A DNA stretch of 64,000 nucleotides from an uncultured Faecalibacterium sp. GTDB taxonomy: Bacteria > Bacillota > Clostridia > Oscillospirales > Ruminococcaceae. The notes beneath the pieces are model-generated. The model was not told the origin of the DNA. It made no database searches and saw nothing but the letters and a program-made list of their open reading frames with translations. The position numbers and the translations under genes were made by a program. The DNA lies in the NCBI GenBank assembly GCA_900539945.1, contig UQDV01000004.1:1-64000 (forward strand), written 5' to 3'. Of this stretch, positions 15,743 to 23,740 are shown piece after piece (position 1 is the first letter of the stretch; every line of letters starts with the position of its first letter).

Positions 15743-15847
15743 ATGGCTGATGTTATGGTAAAGATTCTAATGAAGGGCGCAAAGGCAATCGGGAAAACTG
15801 CCGTAATACTCATTATTTGGATCGCCCATAAACTCGAAAACAAGTAA
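15743..15847 (+). CDS. 34-aa hydrophobic peptide, first gene of module copy 1
   Basis: GGAGG (15731-15735) precedes ATG 15743. The peptide has a short amphipathic start, basic residues (KILMKGAKAIGK), a hydrophobic helix (TAVILIIWIAH) and the tail KLENK. It probably inserts in or lies on the membrane. Function is unknown. A 30-aa ORF occupies the same position at 53319-53411 ahead of the second DUF932 gene. That shared placement plus good ribosome sites support real translation in both. Confidence 0.6.
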   Translation: MADVMVKILMKGAKAIGKTAVILIIWIAHKLENK

Positions 15848-15876
15848 TCACATTAAAATTTCAGGAGGTAGTAGTT

Positions 15877-16812
15877 ATGTCTGCAAATGTTGAAACCATG
15901 TTCTCTGTCCGTGAAACCCCGTGGCATGGCCTTGGCCGTATTGTCATGGATGCCCCTGCAAGCCGTGAAGCCTTGGAACTGGCCGGTCTGGATTGGCAGG
16001 TGGAGAGCCGTAATATCTATTCCGGCACGGGTGCTATGATCCCCGGCTATCGGGCTAACGTCCGCAGCACCGATGATGCTGTTCTGGGTGTGGTATCTGA
16101 CCGTTATCGCATCGTGCAGAACGAAGAAGCATTCCAGTTCACCGATGATCTGCTGGGTGAAGGTGTCACTTATGAAACTGCCGGTTCCTTGCAGGGCGGC
16201 AAGAAAGTCTGGATGCTGGCGAAGCTGCCGGAGAAATACATCATCGCCGGAGACGAAGTGACCCCATATCTTGTGTTCTTCAACAGTCACGATGGCAGTT
16301 CTGGTGTCAAGGTCGCTATGACCCCTGTTCGTGTTGTCTGCCAGAACACCCTGAATCTGGCTCTGGGCACGGCAAAGCGCATCTGGACTGCTCGCCACAC
16401 CGAAAATGTTCTGCTCCGGGTGCAGGATGCCCGTGAGACCTTACAGCTTGCCAACAGCTACATGGGGGAGCTGGGCAAAGGTATCCATGAGCTGACCACC
16501 ATCAAGCTGTCTGACCGCAAGGTGCAGGAGTTCATCAATGAGTTCTTTCCTGTCACCGAAGATCTGACCGATGGCCAGCGGAAGAACAACCTGCGCTTGC
16601 AGGAAGACTTGAAGGCTCGCTACTACAATGCACCTGATCTGGAATGGGTTGGCAAGAACGGCTGGCGGTTCGTGAACGCTGTTTCGGATTTTGCTACCCA
16701 TGCAGACCCTATCCGTAAAACTCGCAACTACAACGAAAATCTGTTCCTGCGCACCGCAGAGGGCAACCCCATGATCGACAAGGCTTACAAGATGGTGCTG
16801 GCAGCAGCATAA
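15877..16812 (+). CDS. DUF932 phage/plasmid-like protein (copy 1)
   Basis: This 311-residue protein belongs to DUF932 (phage/plasmid-like TIGR03299 type): ETPWHGLGR at the N-terminus, VVSDRYRIVQNEEAF, SHDGSSGVKVAMTPVRVVC and RIWTARHT. Family members sit next to recombination and replication genes of phages and plasmids; the biochemical role is not established. AGGAGGT precedes the ATG. The next gene follows at 10 bp. The protein at 52354-53289 is nearly identical, and the DNA is about 90% identical over the first 350 bp compared by eye. Confidence 0.9.
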   Translation: MSANVETMFSVRETPWHGLGRIVMDAPASREALELAGLDWQVESRNIYSGTGAMIPGYRANVRSTDDAVLGVVSDRYRIVQNEEAFQFTDDLLGEGVTYETAGSLQGGKKVWMLAKLPEKYIIAGDEVTPYLVFFNSHDGSSGVKVAMTPVRVVCQNTLNLALGTAKRIWTARHTENVLLRVQDARETLQLANSYMGELGKGIHELTTIKLSDRKVQEFINEFFPVTEDLTDGQRKNNLRLQEDLKARYYNAPDLEWVGKNGWRFVNAVSDFATHADPIRKTRNYNENLFLRTAEGNPMIDKAYKMVLAAA

Positions 16813-16822
16813 AGGAGGACGT

Positions 16823-17161
16823 ATGAACGATGTGAGCAACCGGGCTGTCCGGGAATTTTCTGAGTTCCTGAACATCATCGAAGCCGATTTTCCAAAGCCT
16901 ACTTGCACCACGGCATACGAGATCACGATGAAAAGCACCATTGTCAGTGCTTTAATCACGCTGGACATCGAAAAACAGATGGACGAGCGTTTCTGGAACC
17001 ATCTCCGGGTGCAGCGAAACATTCTGGATTTCCTGTATGCCCTGTGGCTGGATGATGACCGCACTTTGGTGGACGAGTTTTCCACTATTATGAAGGACTT
17101 GGTGGAATACGATTTTGAAATCACCGATAAAAATATGAAGCAGGAGTTGAATATTGCATGA
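16823..17161 (+). CDS. Hypothetical protein of the recombination module (copy 1)
   Basis: The 112-residue product is acidic and helical (VSNRAVREFSEFLNIIEAD, YEITMKSTIVSALITL, NILDFLYALWLDDDRTL). I do not recognise a family. AAAGGAGG precedes ATG 16823, and its stop overlaps the yqaJ start by ATGA (17158-17161), so translation is coupled. The homologue at 52004-52342 keeps the same neighbours and overlap. Conservation in both copies suggests it works with DUF932 or the exonuclease. Confidence 0.75.
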   Translation: MNDVSNRAVREFSEFLNIIEADFPKPTCTTAYEITMKSTIVSALITLDIEKQMDERFWNHLRVQRNILDFLYALWLDDDRTLVDEFSTIMKDLVEYDFEITDKNMKQELNIA

Positions 17162-18090
17162 AACGATTGATTTCCACAATAAATCTGTCCAAAGAAGAGT
17201 GGCTGCGCTATCGAAAGTGTGGTATCACTGGCACGGATGCTGGGGCCATTTTGGGCCTGAATCCGTACCGCTCTGCATTTCAGGTGTATCACGATAAAAT
17301 CAGCGATACCATTGAAAATATCGACAGCGAAGCTATGCGGCAGGGCCGGGACTTGGAAGAGTATGTGGCACAGCGATTCACCGAAGCCACTGGGCTAAAA
17401 GTTCGCAGAGCCAATGCTATCTACCAGAACGAGGAACATTCGCTTCTTCTGGCGGATTTTGACCGCCTGATCGTTGGACAGAAAGCAGGATTGGAATGCA
17501 AGACGGTTTCACCGTTCTCTGCGGATAAGTGGGCAGATGGTAAAATTCCTGCACACTACATGGCGCAGGTCAATCATTATCTGGCCGTCAGTGGTTTCGA
17601 CTGCTGGTATATTGCTGCTCTGATTTTCGGAAAAGAGCTGGTAATTCATAAAATTATCAGTGATAAGGCTGTTTTGGATAATCTCATTGCCGAAGAAGAG
17701 CATTTTTGGAAGTACAATGTGATGCCTGAGATTGCGCCTACACCTACCGGAAGCGAGGGAGATACACAGCAAATCAACCAGATGTATTTTGACGATGATA
17801 AAAGCAAAACGGCTGATTTGAATGCAGTTCGTGACCTGCTGGACAAACGACAGTCTCTTTCTGACCAAATCGAACAGCTGGAGCAGGAAAAGACTGCGAT
17901 TGAACAGCAAGTGAAGCTGGAAATGCAGGATGCCGCCTACGGTACAGCTCCCGGCTATAAGGTGTCGTGGGTGTCCTCTGAAAGTAAGCGTGTGGATTCC
18001 CAGCGGTTGAAGAAAGAACAGCCGGACATTTTTAATCGGTACAGTAAAAATGTGAGTAGTCGCAGATTTACTATCATTCATGCGGCATAA
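17158..18090 (+). CDS. YqaJ-family viral recombinase exonuclease (copy 1)
   Basis: YqaJ enzymes are lambda-Exo-like PD-(D/E)XK nucleases that resect duplex DNA so a partner can anneal single strands. The 310 residues include GITGTDAGAILGLNPY, AMRQGRDLEEYVAQRFTEAT, and the catalytic core ADFDRL then GLECKT (Asp102, Glu113, Lys115), followed by a Gln/Glu-rich coiled coil (about 225-265). The partner is the DUF1071 protein encoded next. The gene overlaps its upstream neighbour by 4 bp and ends in a terminator at 18104-18135. The second copy is at 51075-52007. Confidence 0.92.
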   Translation: MKRLISTINLSKEEWLRYRKCGITGTDAGAILGLNPYRSAFQVYHDKISDTIENIDSEAMRQGRDLEEYVAQRFTEATGLKVRRANAIYQNEEHSLLLADFDRLIVGQKAGLECKTVSPFSADKWADGKIPAHYMAQVNHYLAVSGFDCWYIAALIFGKELVIHKIISDKAVLDNLIAEEEHFWKYNVMPEIAPTPTGSEGDTQQINQMYFDDDKSKTADLNAVRDLLDKRQSLSDQIEQLEQEKTAIEQQVKLEMQDAAYGTAPGYKVSWVSSESKRVDSQRLKKEQPDIFNRYSKNVSSRRFTIIHAA

Positions 18091-18103
18091 GTTTTGGATA
18101 TGG

Positions 18104-18135
18104 CGGCAGGAAAGTAATTTCCTGCCGTCTTTTTT
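18104..18135 (+). terminator. Terminator between yqaJ and DUF1071 genes
   Basis: CGGCAGGAAA pairs with TTTCCTGCCG around GTAA (18104-18127), then CTTTTTT. The DUF1071 gene downstream therefore depends on read-through or on its own promoter. Confidence 0.8.
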
Positions 18136-18149
18136 ATGGGAGGTTTATT

Positions 18150-18866
18150 ATGGCTACTGAAAATCCGTTCGTAAAATTATTTAGCATCGACTTCAAAGAC
18201 CATGTGGAAGTCAAAAAGTCTGGAAATACTGAACTGAAATATGTGAGCTGGGCGTATGCTTGGGCAGAGGTGAAGAAGCTGTATCCTTCTGCCAGCTATG
18301 AGGTCAAAAAGTTCAACGGTTTGCCCTATGTCTATGATCCTATCACCGGATTCATGGTCTATACATCCGTTACCATTGAGGGCGTTTCGCATGAGATGTG
18401 GCTGCCTGTACTGGATGGCGCAAACAAGGCCATGAAAGCTGTGCCTTACACCTACACCACCCCGAAATGGGAATATAACCAGCAGACGCGCCGCCGTGAG
18501 AAAGTCGGCATGGAAGAACGCACCGTAGAAGCCGCTTCCATGTTTGATGTAAACAAGGCCATCATGCGCTGTCTGGTAAAAAATTTGGCGATGTTTGGCC
18601 TTGGCCTGTATGTCTATGCCGGAGAAGATTTGCCGGAAGATGCTGCACCGCAGCCGGAGTCAGAACCGCAAAAGCAGCCGAAACCGAGATCCGCTAGCCC
18701 GAAGCAGGAACAGCCGCCTGTGCCCTGCATCTGTGCCCGGTGCAACCAGCCTATCAAGAGGGTCAAGCTGAAGGATGGCTCCATCATGCAGGCGGCAGAG
18801 TTTGCAGATACCCATGAGGGAATGTGCGCAGACTGCTATAAAGCTACCCGACTTAATGTGGCATAA
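18150..18866 (+). CDS. DUF1071 putative ssDNA-annealing protein with zinc-finger tail (copy 1)
   Basis: The 238-residue protein matches DUF1071, placed with phage single-strand annealing proteins of the Rad52-like Sak type. Conserved blocks are LKYVSWAYAWAEVKKLYP, GFMVYTSVTIEG, HEMWLPVLDGANKAMK and VNKAIMRCLVKNLAMFGLG. After a Pro/Gln linker comes a four-Cys finger, CICARCNQPI ... GMCADCYK. With the YqaJ exonuclease it forms a two-component recombination system (family knowledge). GGGAGG precedes the ATG. The copy at 48971-49681 differs at only a few positions. Confidence 0.85.
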   Translation: MATENPFVKLFSIDFKDHVEVKKSGNTELKYVSWAYAWAEVKKLYPSASYEVKKFNGLPYVYDPITGFMVYTSVTIEGVSHEMWLPVLDGANKAMKAVPYTYTTPKWEYNQQTRRREKVGMEERTVEAASMFDVNKAIMRCLVKNLAMFGLGLYVYAGEDLPEDAAPQPESEPQKQPKPRSASPKQEQPPVPCICARCNQPIKRVKLKDGSIMQAAEFADTHEGMCADCYKATRLNVA

Positions 18867-18879
18867 AGGAGAAATTTAT

Positions 18880-19230
18880 ATGTCTTGCAATGTGATGACC
18901 GAACACTATGAAGAAATCACTGTCTGCGGAAAGCCTGCATTATTCACTAACTTCCGCATCAAAAGAGATACCGTCCCGGATAGTCTGTATGTCTACGATG
19001 TGCGGCATGATGATGACTGCCGAGGAATTCCCTGTGAGATTGCACCATTTATCATGGTCAATCACTGGGGAACGATTATTCTTGCAGAGCCGTTGGAGCT
19101 ACCCGATGACGGACGGCGGTATATCGACGAAGAGATGGACTGGAACTATGACCCATTTGGAGGAGCAGAGAAAAATCAAAAGCCTTGTGTGACGGTGGGA
19201 GAGTTTATGAATCAGTATCTGAACCGTTGA
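18880..19230 (+). CDS. LPD28-like domain protein
   Basis: The 116-residue product reads EEITVCGKPALFTNFRIKRD, then VPDSLYVYDVRHDDDC and FIMVNHWGTIILAEPLELPD. This resembles LPD28, a small domain seen in large polyvalent proteins of mobile elements; the match is from memory and moderate. AAAGGAG precedes ATG 18880, 13 bp after the DUF1071 stop, so it belongs to the same unit. It has no counterpart in module copy 2. Function is unknown. Confidence 0.6.
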   Translation: MSCNVMTEHYEEITVCGKPALFTNFRIKRDTVPDSLYVYDVRHDDDCRGIPCEIAPFIMVNHWGTIILAEPLELPDDGRRYIDEEMDWNYDPFGGAEKNQKPCVTVGEFMNQYLNR

Positions 19231-19235
19231 TAAGA

Positions 19236-19458
19236 GCGAGCCGTGTCGCTCCTTATAAAGTTCAAAAGTTATCGCAGGTGACGGACGGCGCGAACCGTTC
19301 GTCAACGGAGACAATCTTTTGAACTTTATGAGGGATGACTAAGGCTCGCAGGAAAAAGTATTAAAAATGCCGTGGGTATAGAAAAGTATCAATCACAGCG
19401 TGATGAAACCGATTTGCTAAGGCAAATCGGTGACGCTAAAATGACGTTCGGCATTTTT
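19236..19458 (+). ncRNA. Candidate structured RNA element
   Basis: Two paired modules occupy this gap. Module 1: outer stem GCGAGCC/GGCTCGC (19236-19242 with 19343-19349), a 17-bp stem (19252-19268 with 19316-19332, one mismatch), and an inner GACGGACGG/CCGTTCGTC hairpin. Module 2: AAAAATGCCG/CGGCATTTTT (19363-19372 with 19449-19458) enclosing ATCAC/GTGAT and a perfect 10-bp hairpin ACCGATTTGC/GCAAATCGGT. No protein reads through. It sits 21 bp before the resolvase gene. It could be a ncRNA, a leader or a recombination/transfer site; no known family is recognised. Confidence 0.55.
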
Positions 19459-19478
19459 GATATGGAGAGAAAATAATT

Positions 19479-20177
19479 ATGAGCGTTTATGGTTATTGCA
19501 GAATTTCCACTGCAAAGCAGAGCATTGACCGTCAGGTTCGTAATATCATGACTGAATACCCGACAGCTCACATTGTACAGGAAGCCTATACGGGAACTTC
19601 CATCTTAAGGCCAGAATGGAGCAAGTTGTATCGGATTCTGAAAGAGGGCGATACTGTGGTGTTCGATTCCGTCTCTCGAATGTCCAGAAATGCCGAAGAA
19701 GGATTTTCGCTGTATGAGGATCTCTATAATAAAGGTATCCAGCTGGTATTCCTGAAAGAGCATCACATTGATACCGAAACGTACAAAAAGGCCCTGTCTG
19801 GCAGCATTGCTATGACAGGAACCAATGTGGATTTTATCTTAAAGGGAATCAACGAGTATCTGATGGCATTGGCAAAAGAGCAAATCAAGTTGGCTTTTGA
19901 GCAGTCTGAAAAAGAAGTGGCAGATTTGCACCAGCGTACTCGTGAGGGTCTTGTAACAGCAAAGCTGAATGGAAAACAAGTTGGACGTAAAAAGGGCACT
20001 GGATTTGAAACCAAGAAGTCTAAAGCGGCCAAAGAGAAAATCCGCATCCATTGTAAGGCTTTTGGTGGTACATTGGACGATGTGGAGTGCATGAAGCTGA
20101 CAGGGCTTGCCCGGAATACCTATTATAAGTATAAGCGGCAGATTCGGGCTAGATTGGCTGACGAGGAAAAAACTTAA
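19479..20177 (+). CDS. Small serine recombinase/resolvase
   Basis: The 232-residue protein has the resolvase fold: GYCRISTAKQSIDRQVRNI (catalytic Ser10), DTVVFDSVSRMSRNAEEGF, and a long E-helix region. A basic linker (GKQVGRKKGTG) leads to a C-terminal helix-turn-helix (LTGLARNTYYKYKRQIRA). Such enzymes resolve cointegrates or invert DNA at short sites. GGAGAG precedes ATG 19479. The highly structured 19236-19458 region directly upstream could contain its recombination site. A 46-aa gene follows at 15 bp. Confidence 0.88.
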   Translation: MSVYGYCRISTAKQSIDRQVRNIMTEYPTAHIVQEAYTGTSILRPEWSKLYRILKEGDTVVFDSVSRMSRNAEEGFSLYEDLYNKGIQLVFLKEHHIDTETYKKALSGSIAMTGTNVDFILKGINEYLMALAKEQIKLAFEQSEKEVADLHQRTREGLVTAKLNGKQVGRKKGTGFETKKSKAAKEKIRIHCKAFGGTLDDVECMKLTGLARNTYYKYKRQIRARLADEEKT

Positions 20178-20192
20178 AAAGGAAAAGCTGTT

Positions 20193-20333
20193 ATGAAGAA
20201 CGAAAAATGTGCAAAAGATGAACCCCATAGCGAATTTACAAGGGAGGAACAACAGGAATTCTTGAATTTGCTGGATCGGATGACCCCGGAACAGCGTGAA
20301 GCACTGAAAAAAGTTTTGAAGTCCTTTACTTAA
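20193..20333 (+). CDS. 46-aa hypothetical protein
   Basis: AAAAGGAAA precedes ATG 20193; the frame ends at TAA 20331-20333, directly before a strong terminator. The peptide is acidic then helical (FTREEQQEFLNLLDRMTPEQ, REALKKVLKSF). The arrangement resembles small regulatory or accessory peptides of phage-like elements. No family is recognised. It is co-transcribed with the resolvase. Confidence 0.5.
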   Translation: MKNEKCAKDEPHSEFTREEQQEFLNLLDRMTPEQREALKKVLKSFT

Positions 20334-20337
20334 TGAA

Positions 20338-20383
20338 GAAGGATGCCGAGTGACACAATGGCTGCTCGGCATCCTTCTTTTTT
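20338..20383 (+). terminator. Terminator after the resolvase unit
   Basis: GAAGGATGCCGAG (20338-20350) and CTCGGCATCCTTC (20365-20377) form a perfect 13-bp stem followed by TTTTTT. Confidence 0.92.
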
Positions 20384-20396
20384 GTAAGCGTGTGCA

Positions 20397-20729
20397 TTAT
20401 TCGGGTAAAAATGCTTGAATCAAATCCAAGATAGCAGTTCTTTGTGATGGAGAAAGTCTGTCCCAAGTGGTTAAAAGGGATTTCTGTTCCTCTGTCAAAT
20501 GGTGAATGGCAGCATCCTCTTCAAAAAACTGTGAGAGGGTGATACCAAGGCCATGACAAATTTTTTCAATCGAGGTTACGTTGGGCTGAAGATTTCTTCT
20601 GCGCCATGTTGATAAGGTCGATTGCGTCAGGCCAGAGTTTTCGGCAAGGGTGTATTCAGACCATCCACGAGCTAACCGCTCCCGGTCAATTCTTCCCAGA
20701 ATGTCAAAGTTCGGCTTCTCGCGTTCCAT
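20397..20729 (-). CDS. Xre-family repressor
   Basis: The 110-residue protein has an N-terminal helix-turn-helix (YTLAENSGLTQSTLSTWRRR then PNVTSIEKICHGLGITLSQF) and a short C-terminal segment that could dimerise (SPSQRTAILDLIQAFL). GGAGGG precedes ATG 20729. It is divergent from the secreted-protein gene, and the gap between them carries at least five copies of a TAAATCGTA-type site, so it most likely represses both directions. It looks like the repressor of a phage-like or mobilisable element. Confidence 0.88.
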   Translation of the reverse strand: MEREKPNFDILGRIDRERLARGWSEYTLAENSGLTQSTLSTWRRRNLQPNVTSIEKICHGLGITLSQFFEEDAAIHHLTEEQKSLLTTWDRLSPSQRTAILDLIQAFLPE

Positions 20730-20747
20730 GTCATTGCCCTCCGTAGA

Positions 20748-20896
20748 TAAATCGTAGTGCTACTTACGATTTTAAGTGTAGATGCCTTGACAGGTAATTA
20801 TATAAATCGTATAATTTTAACAAGATAAATCGTAATACGAGGCGATTCATTTGTCTTGTTTGATAATTGACACCAATGAAAAGCTTCATGCGATTT
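20748..20896. promoter_or_regulatory. Operator cluster TAAATCGTA in the xre/secreted-protein gap
   Basis: Copies: 20748-20756 (+), 20765-20774 (inverted), 20803-20811 (+, overlapping the -10 of the rightward promoter), 20826-20834 (+) and a weaker inverted copy at 20889-20896. The first two form an imperfect palindrome (AAATCGTA ... TTACGATTT). Confidence 0.7.
20787..20815 (+). promoter_or_regulatory. Consensus sigma-A promoter of the secreted-protein gene
   Basis: TTGACA (20787-20792), exactly 17 bp, TATAAT (20810-20815): a perfect consensus. The TAAATCGTA site at 20803-20811 overlaps the -10, so the Xre protein could block it directly. Confidence 0.9.
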
Positions 20897-20930
20897 AAGG
20901 TCGTAAAGAAAAGATGAAAGGAAAAGTCAA

Positions 20931-21824
20931 ATGAAAAAGAGAATTGCGTCAATGCTGGCAGCAACGGTGATGCTGTTTAGCGTAATAGCTTTGCCTGCTT
21001 CAGCTCAAACAGATTGGCTTGGAAACTCTGATTTGACAACTGCAAAGGTGCGTGAGATTGCAGACGCTGACACATTGACAGAAAGTCAAATTGCAGAAAT
21101 CAATAATCACTACTCTGAGTATGAAATTATGCAGGGGATTTCCAAGACCTTAATAGAAGATTATGCTGCAAGGATAAATCCTGATAATCCGCCTCACTGT
21201 GCAGTTTGTGCTGGTTTTGATGATTTGTGGTTGCACTATATTAACGATGTTTACCGTCGACTTGGGTATGATGGGTCGAATTATAACATCCAAAGAGGAT
21301 ATGACTATGTTATCTTCCAAGGAGTTGCTGGAGGGAATAAGACATTTTTAAATGAAAGAAAGCACTTCCAAGCGGTGCGTAGGTTTGGAGCACAGCACGC
21401 GTACAAGTCTGATTACTACAATACTGGGGCTATGACGATTCGCCTTGGGAATGTCATAGAGAATAATGGCGTTAATAGTGTATATGATGGGTATATTTTA
21501 GCAAGTGATGGTACAGCGTACAATGTCCGTGTGAATGCTCCGAATGGTTATTATCAGCCAGGTCATACATACGATGATCTCAATCCGGTTTTAATTAAAC
21601 TTGGTTACACAAATAGTCTTGGAGTATATGTAGAAGAAAACTTTGCTTACCTTTTGGCACCGGACTGTTCTTATGCTGATTTGGAAGAACTTTCCAATCT
21701 TGCAAATGAGGCGATTGGTGCAGAGATGAAATACCCAAATGCTGTAAATAATATGTATCGCAATACATATAATGCATATCCACTGTCAAAAGTGTGGAAC
21801 TTCTATACACGTAGTTGGTCATAA
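20931..21824 (+). CDS. Secreted protein of unknown function
   Basis: The 297-residue protein starts with a clear signal peptide (MKKRIASMLAATVMLFSVIA, then LPASAQ with cleavage after ASA near residue 25). The mature part is polar and aromatic with a CAVC pair (residues about 87-90) and repeated Asn/Tyr-rich strands (YNTGAMTIRLGNVIENNG). No family is recognised. Its GC is clearly lower than the chromosome, consistent with transfer. AAAGGAAAAG precedes the ATG. Its consensus promoter sits under Xre operators, so it may be silent until the repressor is lifted. It could be an envelope-acting or exported effector; this is speculation. Confidence 0.6.
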   Translation: MKKRIASMLAATVMLFSVIALPASAQTDWLGNSDLTTAKVREIADADTLTESQIAEINNHYSEYEIMQGISKTLIEDYAARINPDNPPHCAVCAGFDDLWLHYINDVYRRLGYDGSNYNIQRGYDYVIFQGVAGGNKTFLNERKHFQAVRRFGAQHAYKSDYYNTGAMTIRLGNVIENNGVNSVYDGYILASDGTAYNVRVNAPNGYYQPGHTYDDLNPVLIKLGYTNSLGVYVEENFAYLLAPDCSYADLEELSNLANEAIGAEMKYPNAVNNMYRNTYNAYPLSKVWNFYTRSWS

Positions 21825-22014
21825 AGTATTGAAGAATATGTGAGCGTCTGCGAAATTACCTTCATAAACTTTCTACGGGGGCATCCTCATAAGTGAAAGC
21901 TGGCGCATAGCACTTCCGATGGCAATGGTAAGCGATAGGTATGAACGAAAAAGGTGGTTTGTACTTTGATTTGGCGCACATATAAAACACTCAAAATGTA
22001 AAAGAGGCGGCAAT

Positions 22015-23250
22015 ATGTTGAATAAGGTTAAAAGAATACTCCAGTGGTTTATTGGCGGATGCTATATATTAAGTGGACTAGTGTACATTGGAGAGTATAC
22101 GATGCCCGCCATTATCCTTATTATATTGGGTGGCGTGATAATTCTTCCGCCAGTTACGAAGAGGATTCCGGCATTTAAGTTTAAGAAAATTGCACTGATA
22201 CTATTATCTTCTATTGTAATGATAGCGGGTATTCAGCTTGGAGAAACTAATCTTTCACCAGAAGTATTAGCGAAAAGAAAAGCAGAATCAGAGGCTGCGG
22301 CGGCCTCTCAAGCTGCCTTAGAAGCTCAGGAAGCCGCTGAGAGCGCATCTCGTGCAGCGGAGGAAGCAGCATCCAAAGCGGCTCAAGAAAAAGCAAAATC
22401 GGAAGCAGCGGCTGCATCACAAAACGAGAAAGATCAAAAAAAGATTGATGAATATAAATCTTTGATCCTTCGTAATTATGCAAATCCGGACGGCGCAAGT
22501 AAAGGCGACCAATCTAAATTTTTTGGTATTGCAGACAATGAAGAAGAACTCAAACTCTTCACAAGAGCATGGAGAGAGGCACTTTATGAAACCTGTATGG
22601 GGGAAGATCCAATTCCTAGCGATACCAGTCATGGAACATACATCAAAATGGTTGATGTGTTCAGTGGTTTCGTACACCTCTATTCTTACTATTATAAACT
22701 AAATGCAGAAGGCGGTGTGGAGAAGTGGATTCCGTATGAATATAATTTGTACAGGAACATTTTGGTGACCTCGTCTTCGTTTGATAAAGCTTTCAATGAT
22801 ACATATAAAGGATTTATCAAACCACAGAGCGAATATCCGGACGCATATACCGATACGTTTTATATCAGTCAGAAGCTGTCTAACAGTACAGGAAATAGCA
22901 TTCTGGACGTACTCAACGATGCTTTTAGTGATGGCTCTAGCGAGTGGGTCGGTTATAAAGGCGGTTTCTTCAGCTATAATGACGATGCTTGTGTTCTCGT
23001 TACAGCCAAGGGAATGAGCTTTTCTGAGTCGGGTGATTACTCCTTGACCTATGTTGAGTCTGGAAAGACTACAACACTTACCGACAGCCGAGGATTTGAG
23101 CAGGAAGCTGATATTTACTACGCATACAATACAGATGAATTTTCTGAAGCATATGAAAATCTCAATACAGTTGATAATGAGATTGCAGATGAATCAAGTC
23201 TGATTTTTGAGTTCCTTATTGGCAATGAGAATTACACGGATTGGCAGTAA
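22015..23250 (+). CDS. Membrane protein with Ala-rich coiled coil and unknown C-terminal domain
   Basis: The 411-residue protein has three hydrophobic segments near the start (about 10-27, 30-46 and 59-76). A charged Ala/Glu/Lys coiled coil (about 86-150, many AEEAASKAAQE-type heptads) leads to a domain of about 250 residues rich in Tyr, Ser and Asp with no family I recognise. If the third segment crosses the membrane, the large domain is outside. AGAGGCGG precedes ATG 22015. The gene for a small membrane protein follows at 17 bp. The 21825-22014 gap upstream shows no clear promoter. Confidence 0.55.
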   Translation: MLNKVKRILQWFIGGCYILSGLVYIGEYTMPAIILIILGGVIILPPVTKRIPAFKFKKIALILLSSIVMIAGIQLGETNLSPEVLAKRKAESEAAAASQAALEAQEAAESASRAAEEAASKAAQEKAKSEAAAASQNEKDQKKIDEYKSLILRNYANPDGASKGDQSKFFGIADNEEELKLFTRAWREALYETCMGEDPIPSDTSHGTYIKMVDVFSGFVHLYSYYYKLNAEGGVEKWIPYEYNLYRNILVTSSSFDKAFNDTYKGFIKPQSEYPDAYTDTFYISQKLSNSTGNSILDVLNDAFSDGSSEWVGYKGGFFSYNDDACVLVTAKGMSFSESGDYSLTYVESGKTTTLTDSRGFEQEADIYYAYNTDEFSEAYENLNTVDNEIADESSLIFEFLIGNENYTDWQ

Positions 23251-23267
23251 AGGTAAGGAGAGATAAT

Positions 23268-23552
23268 ATGCTATTGGTTGTCGTTGTTGTGCTTGTGATA
23301 ATATTTTGGACTGCGCATGACTTTAAAAAAGCTGGTGCAGAAGTTGTAAATGAGAAGAACATCAGGAAGTATCTTGATTACCTTGTCAATGACAACGGAT
23401 GGACAAAGAGCGGCGGACTCATTCCGACCTATACATCTCCTTGTGGCAAGAAAGGTTGCTACGCAGATTGGGAACGTCGAATTTATGCAGAGTATAATAA
23501 AAAGAAACTGAGCAGTACAGAGATTACGGCATTTTTTGAGCAATTCCAATAA
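23268..23552 (+). CDS. Small membrane-anchored protein
   Basis: Starting at ATG 23268 (AAGGAG upstream), 94 residues: a hydrophobic N-terminus (MLLVVVVVLVIIFWT) then a soluble part with a Cys pair (PCGKKGCYADWERRIYAEY) and a helical end. An in-frame Met nine codons earlier overlaps the previous gene and has no ribosome site. It forms a unit with the 411-aa membrane protein and is closed by a terminator. No family is recognised. Confidence 0.55.
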   Translation: MLLVVVVVLVIIFWTAHDFKKAGAEVVNEKNIRKYLDYLVNDNGWTKSGGLIPTYTSPCGKKGCYADWERRIYAEYNKKKLSSTEITAFFEQFQ

Positions 23553-23618
23553 TTTACATTGGAAGAGGCTTGGAGATACAAAGAAGAGCAGGATAATTCG
23601 GGTAGCACAGTAAGCCGT

Positions 23619-23663
23619 AAAAAGACCTCCGCTTTCTATCATAAACGAAAGCGGAGGTCTTTT
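23619..23663 (+). terminator. Terminator after the membrane-protein pair
   Basis: AAAGACCTCCGCTTTC and GAAAGCGGAGGTCTTT form a near-perfect long stem around a 10-nt loop, ending in TTTT. Confidence 0.9.
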
Positions 23664-23740
23664 ACTATCAGAAAAATACTTATAAACTAATTATAAGAAT
23701 GAAATTTTCTTAAATGCTAGAATAAAAACCGAAAATGAGC

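Noticed and set aside
21825..22014. 14-codon ORF near 21940
   Set aside because: No ribosome site and no conservation evidence.
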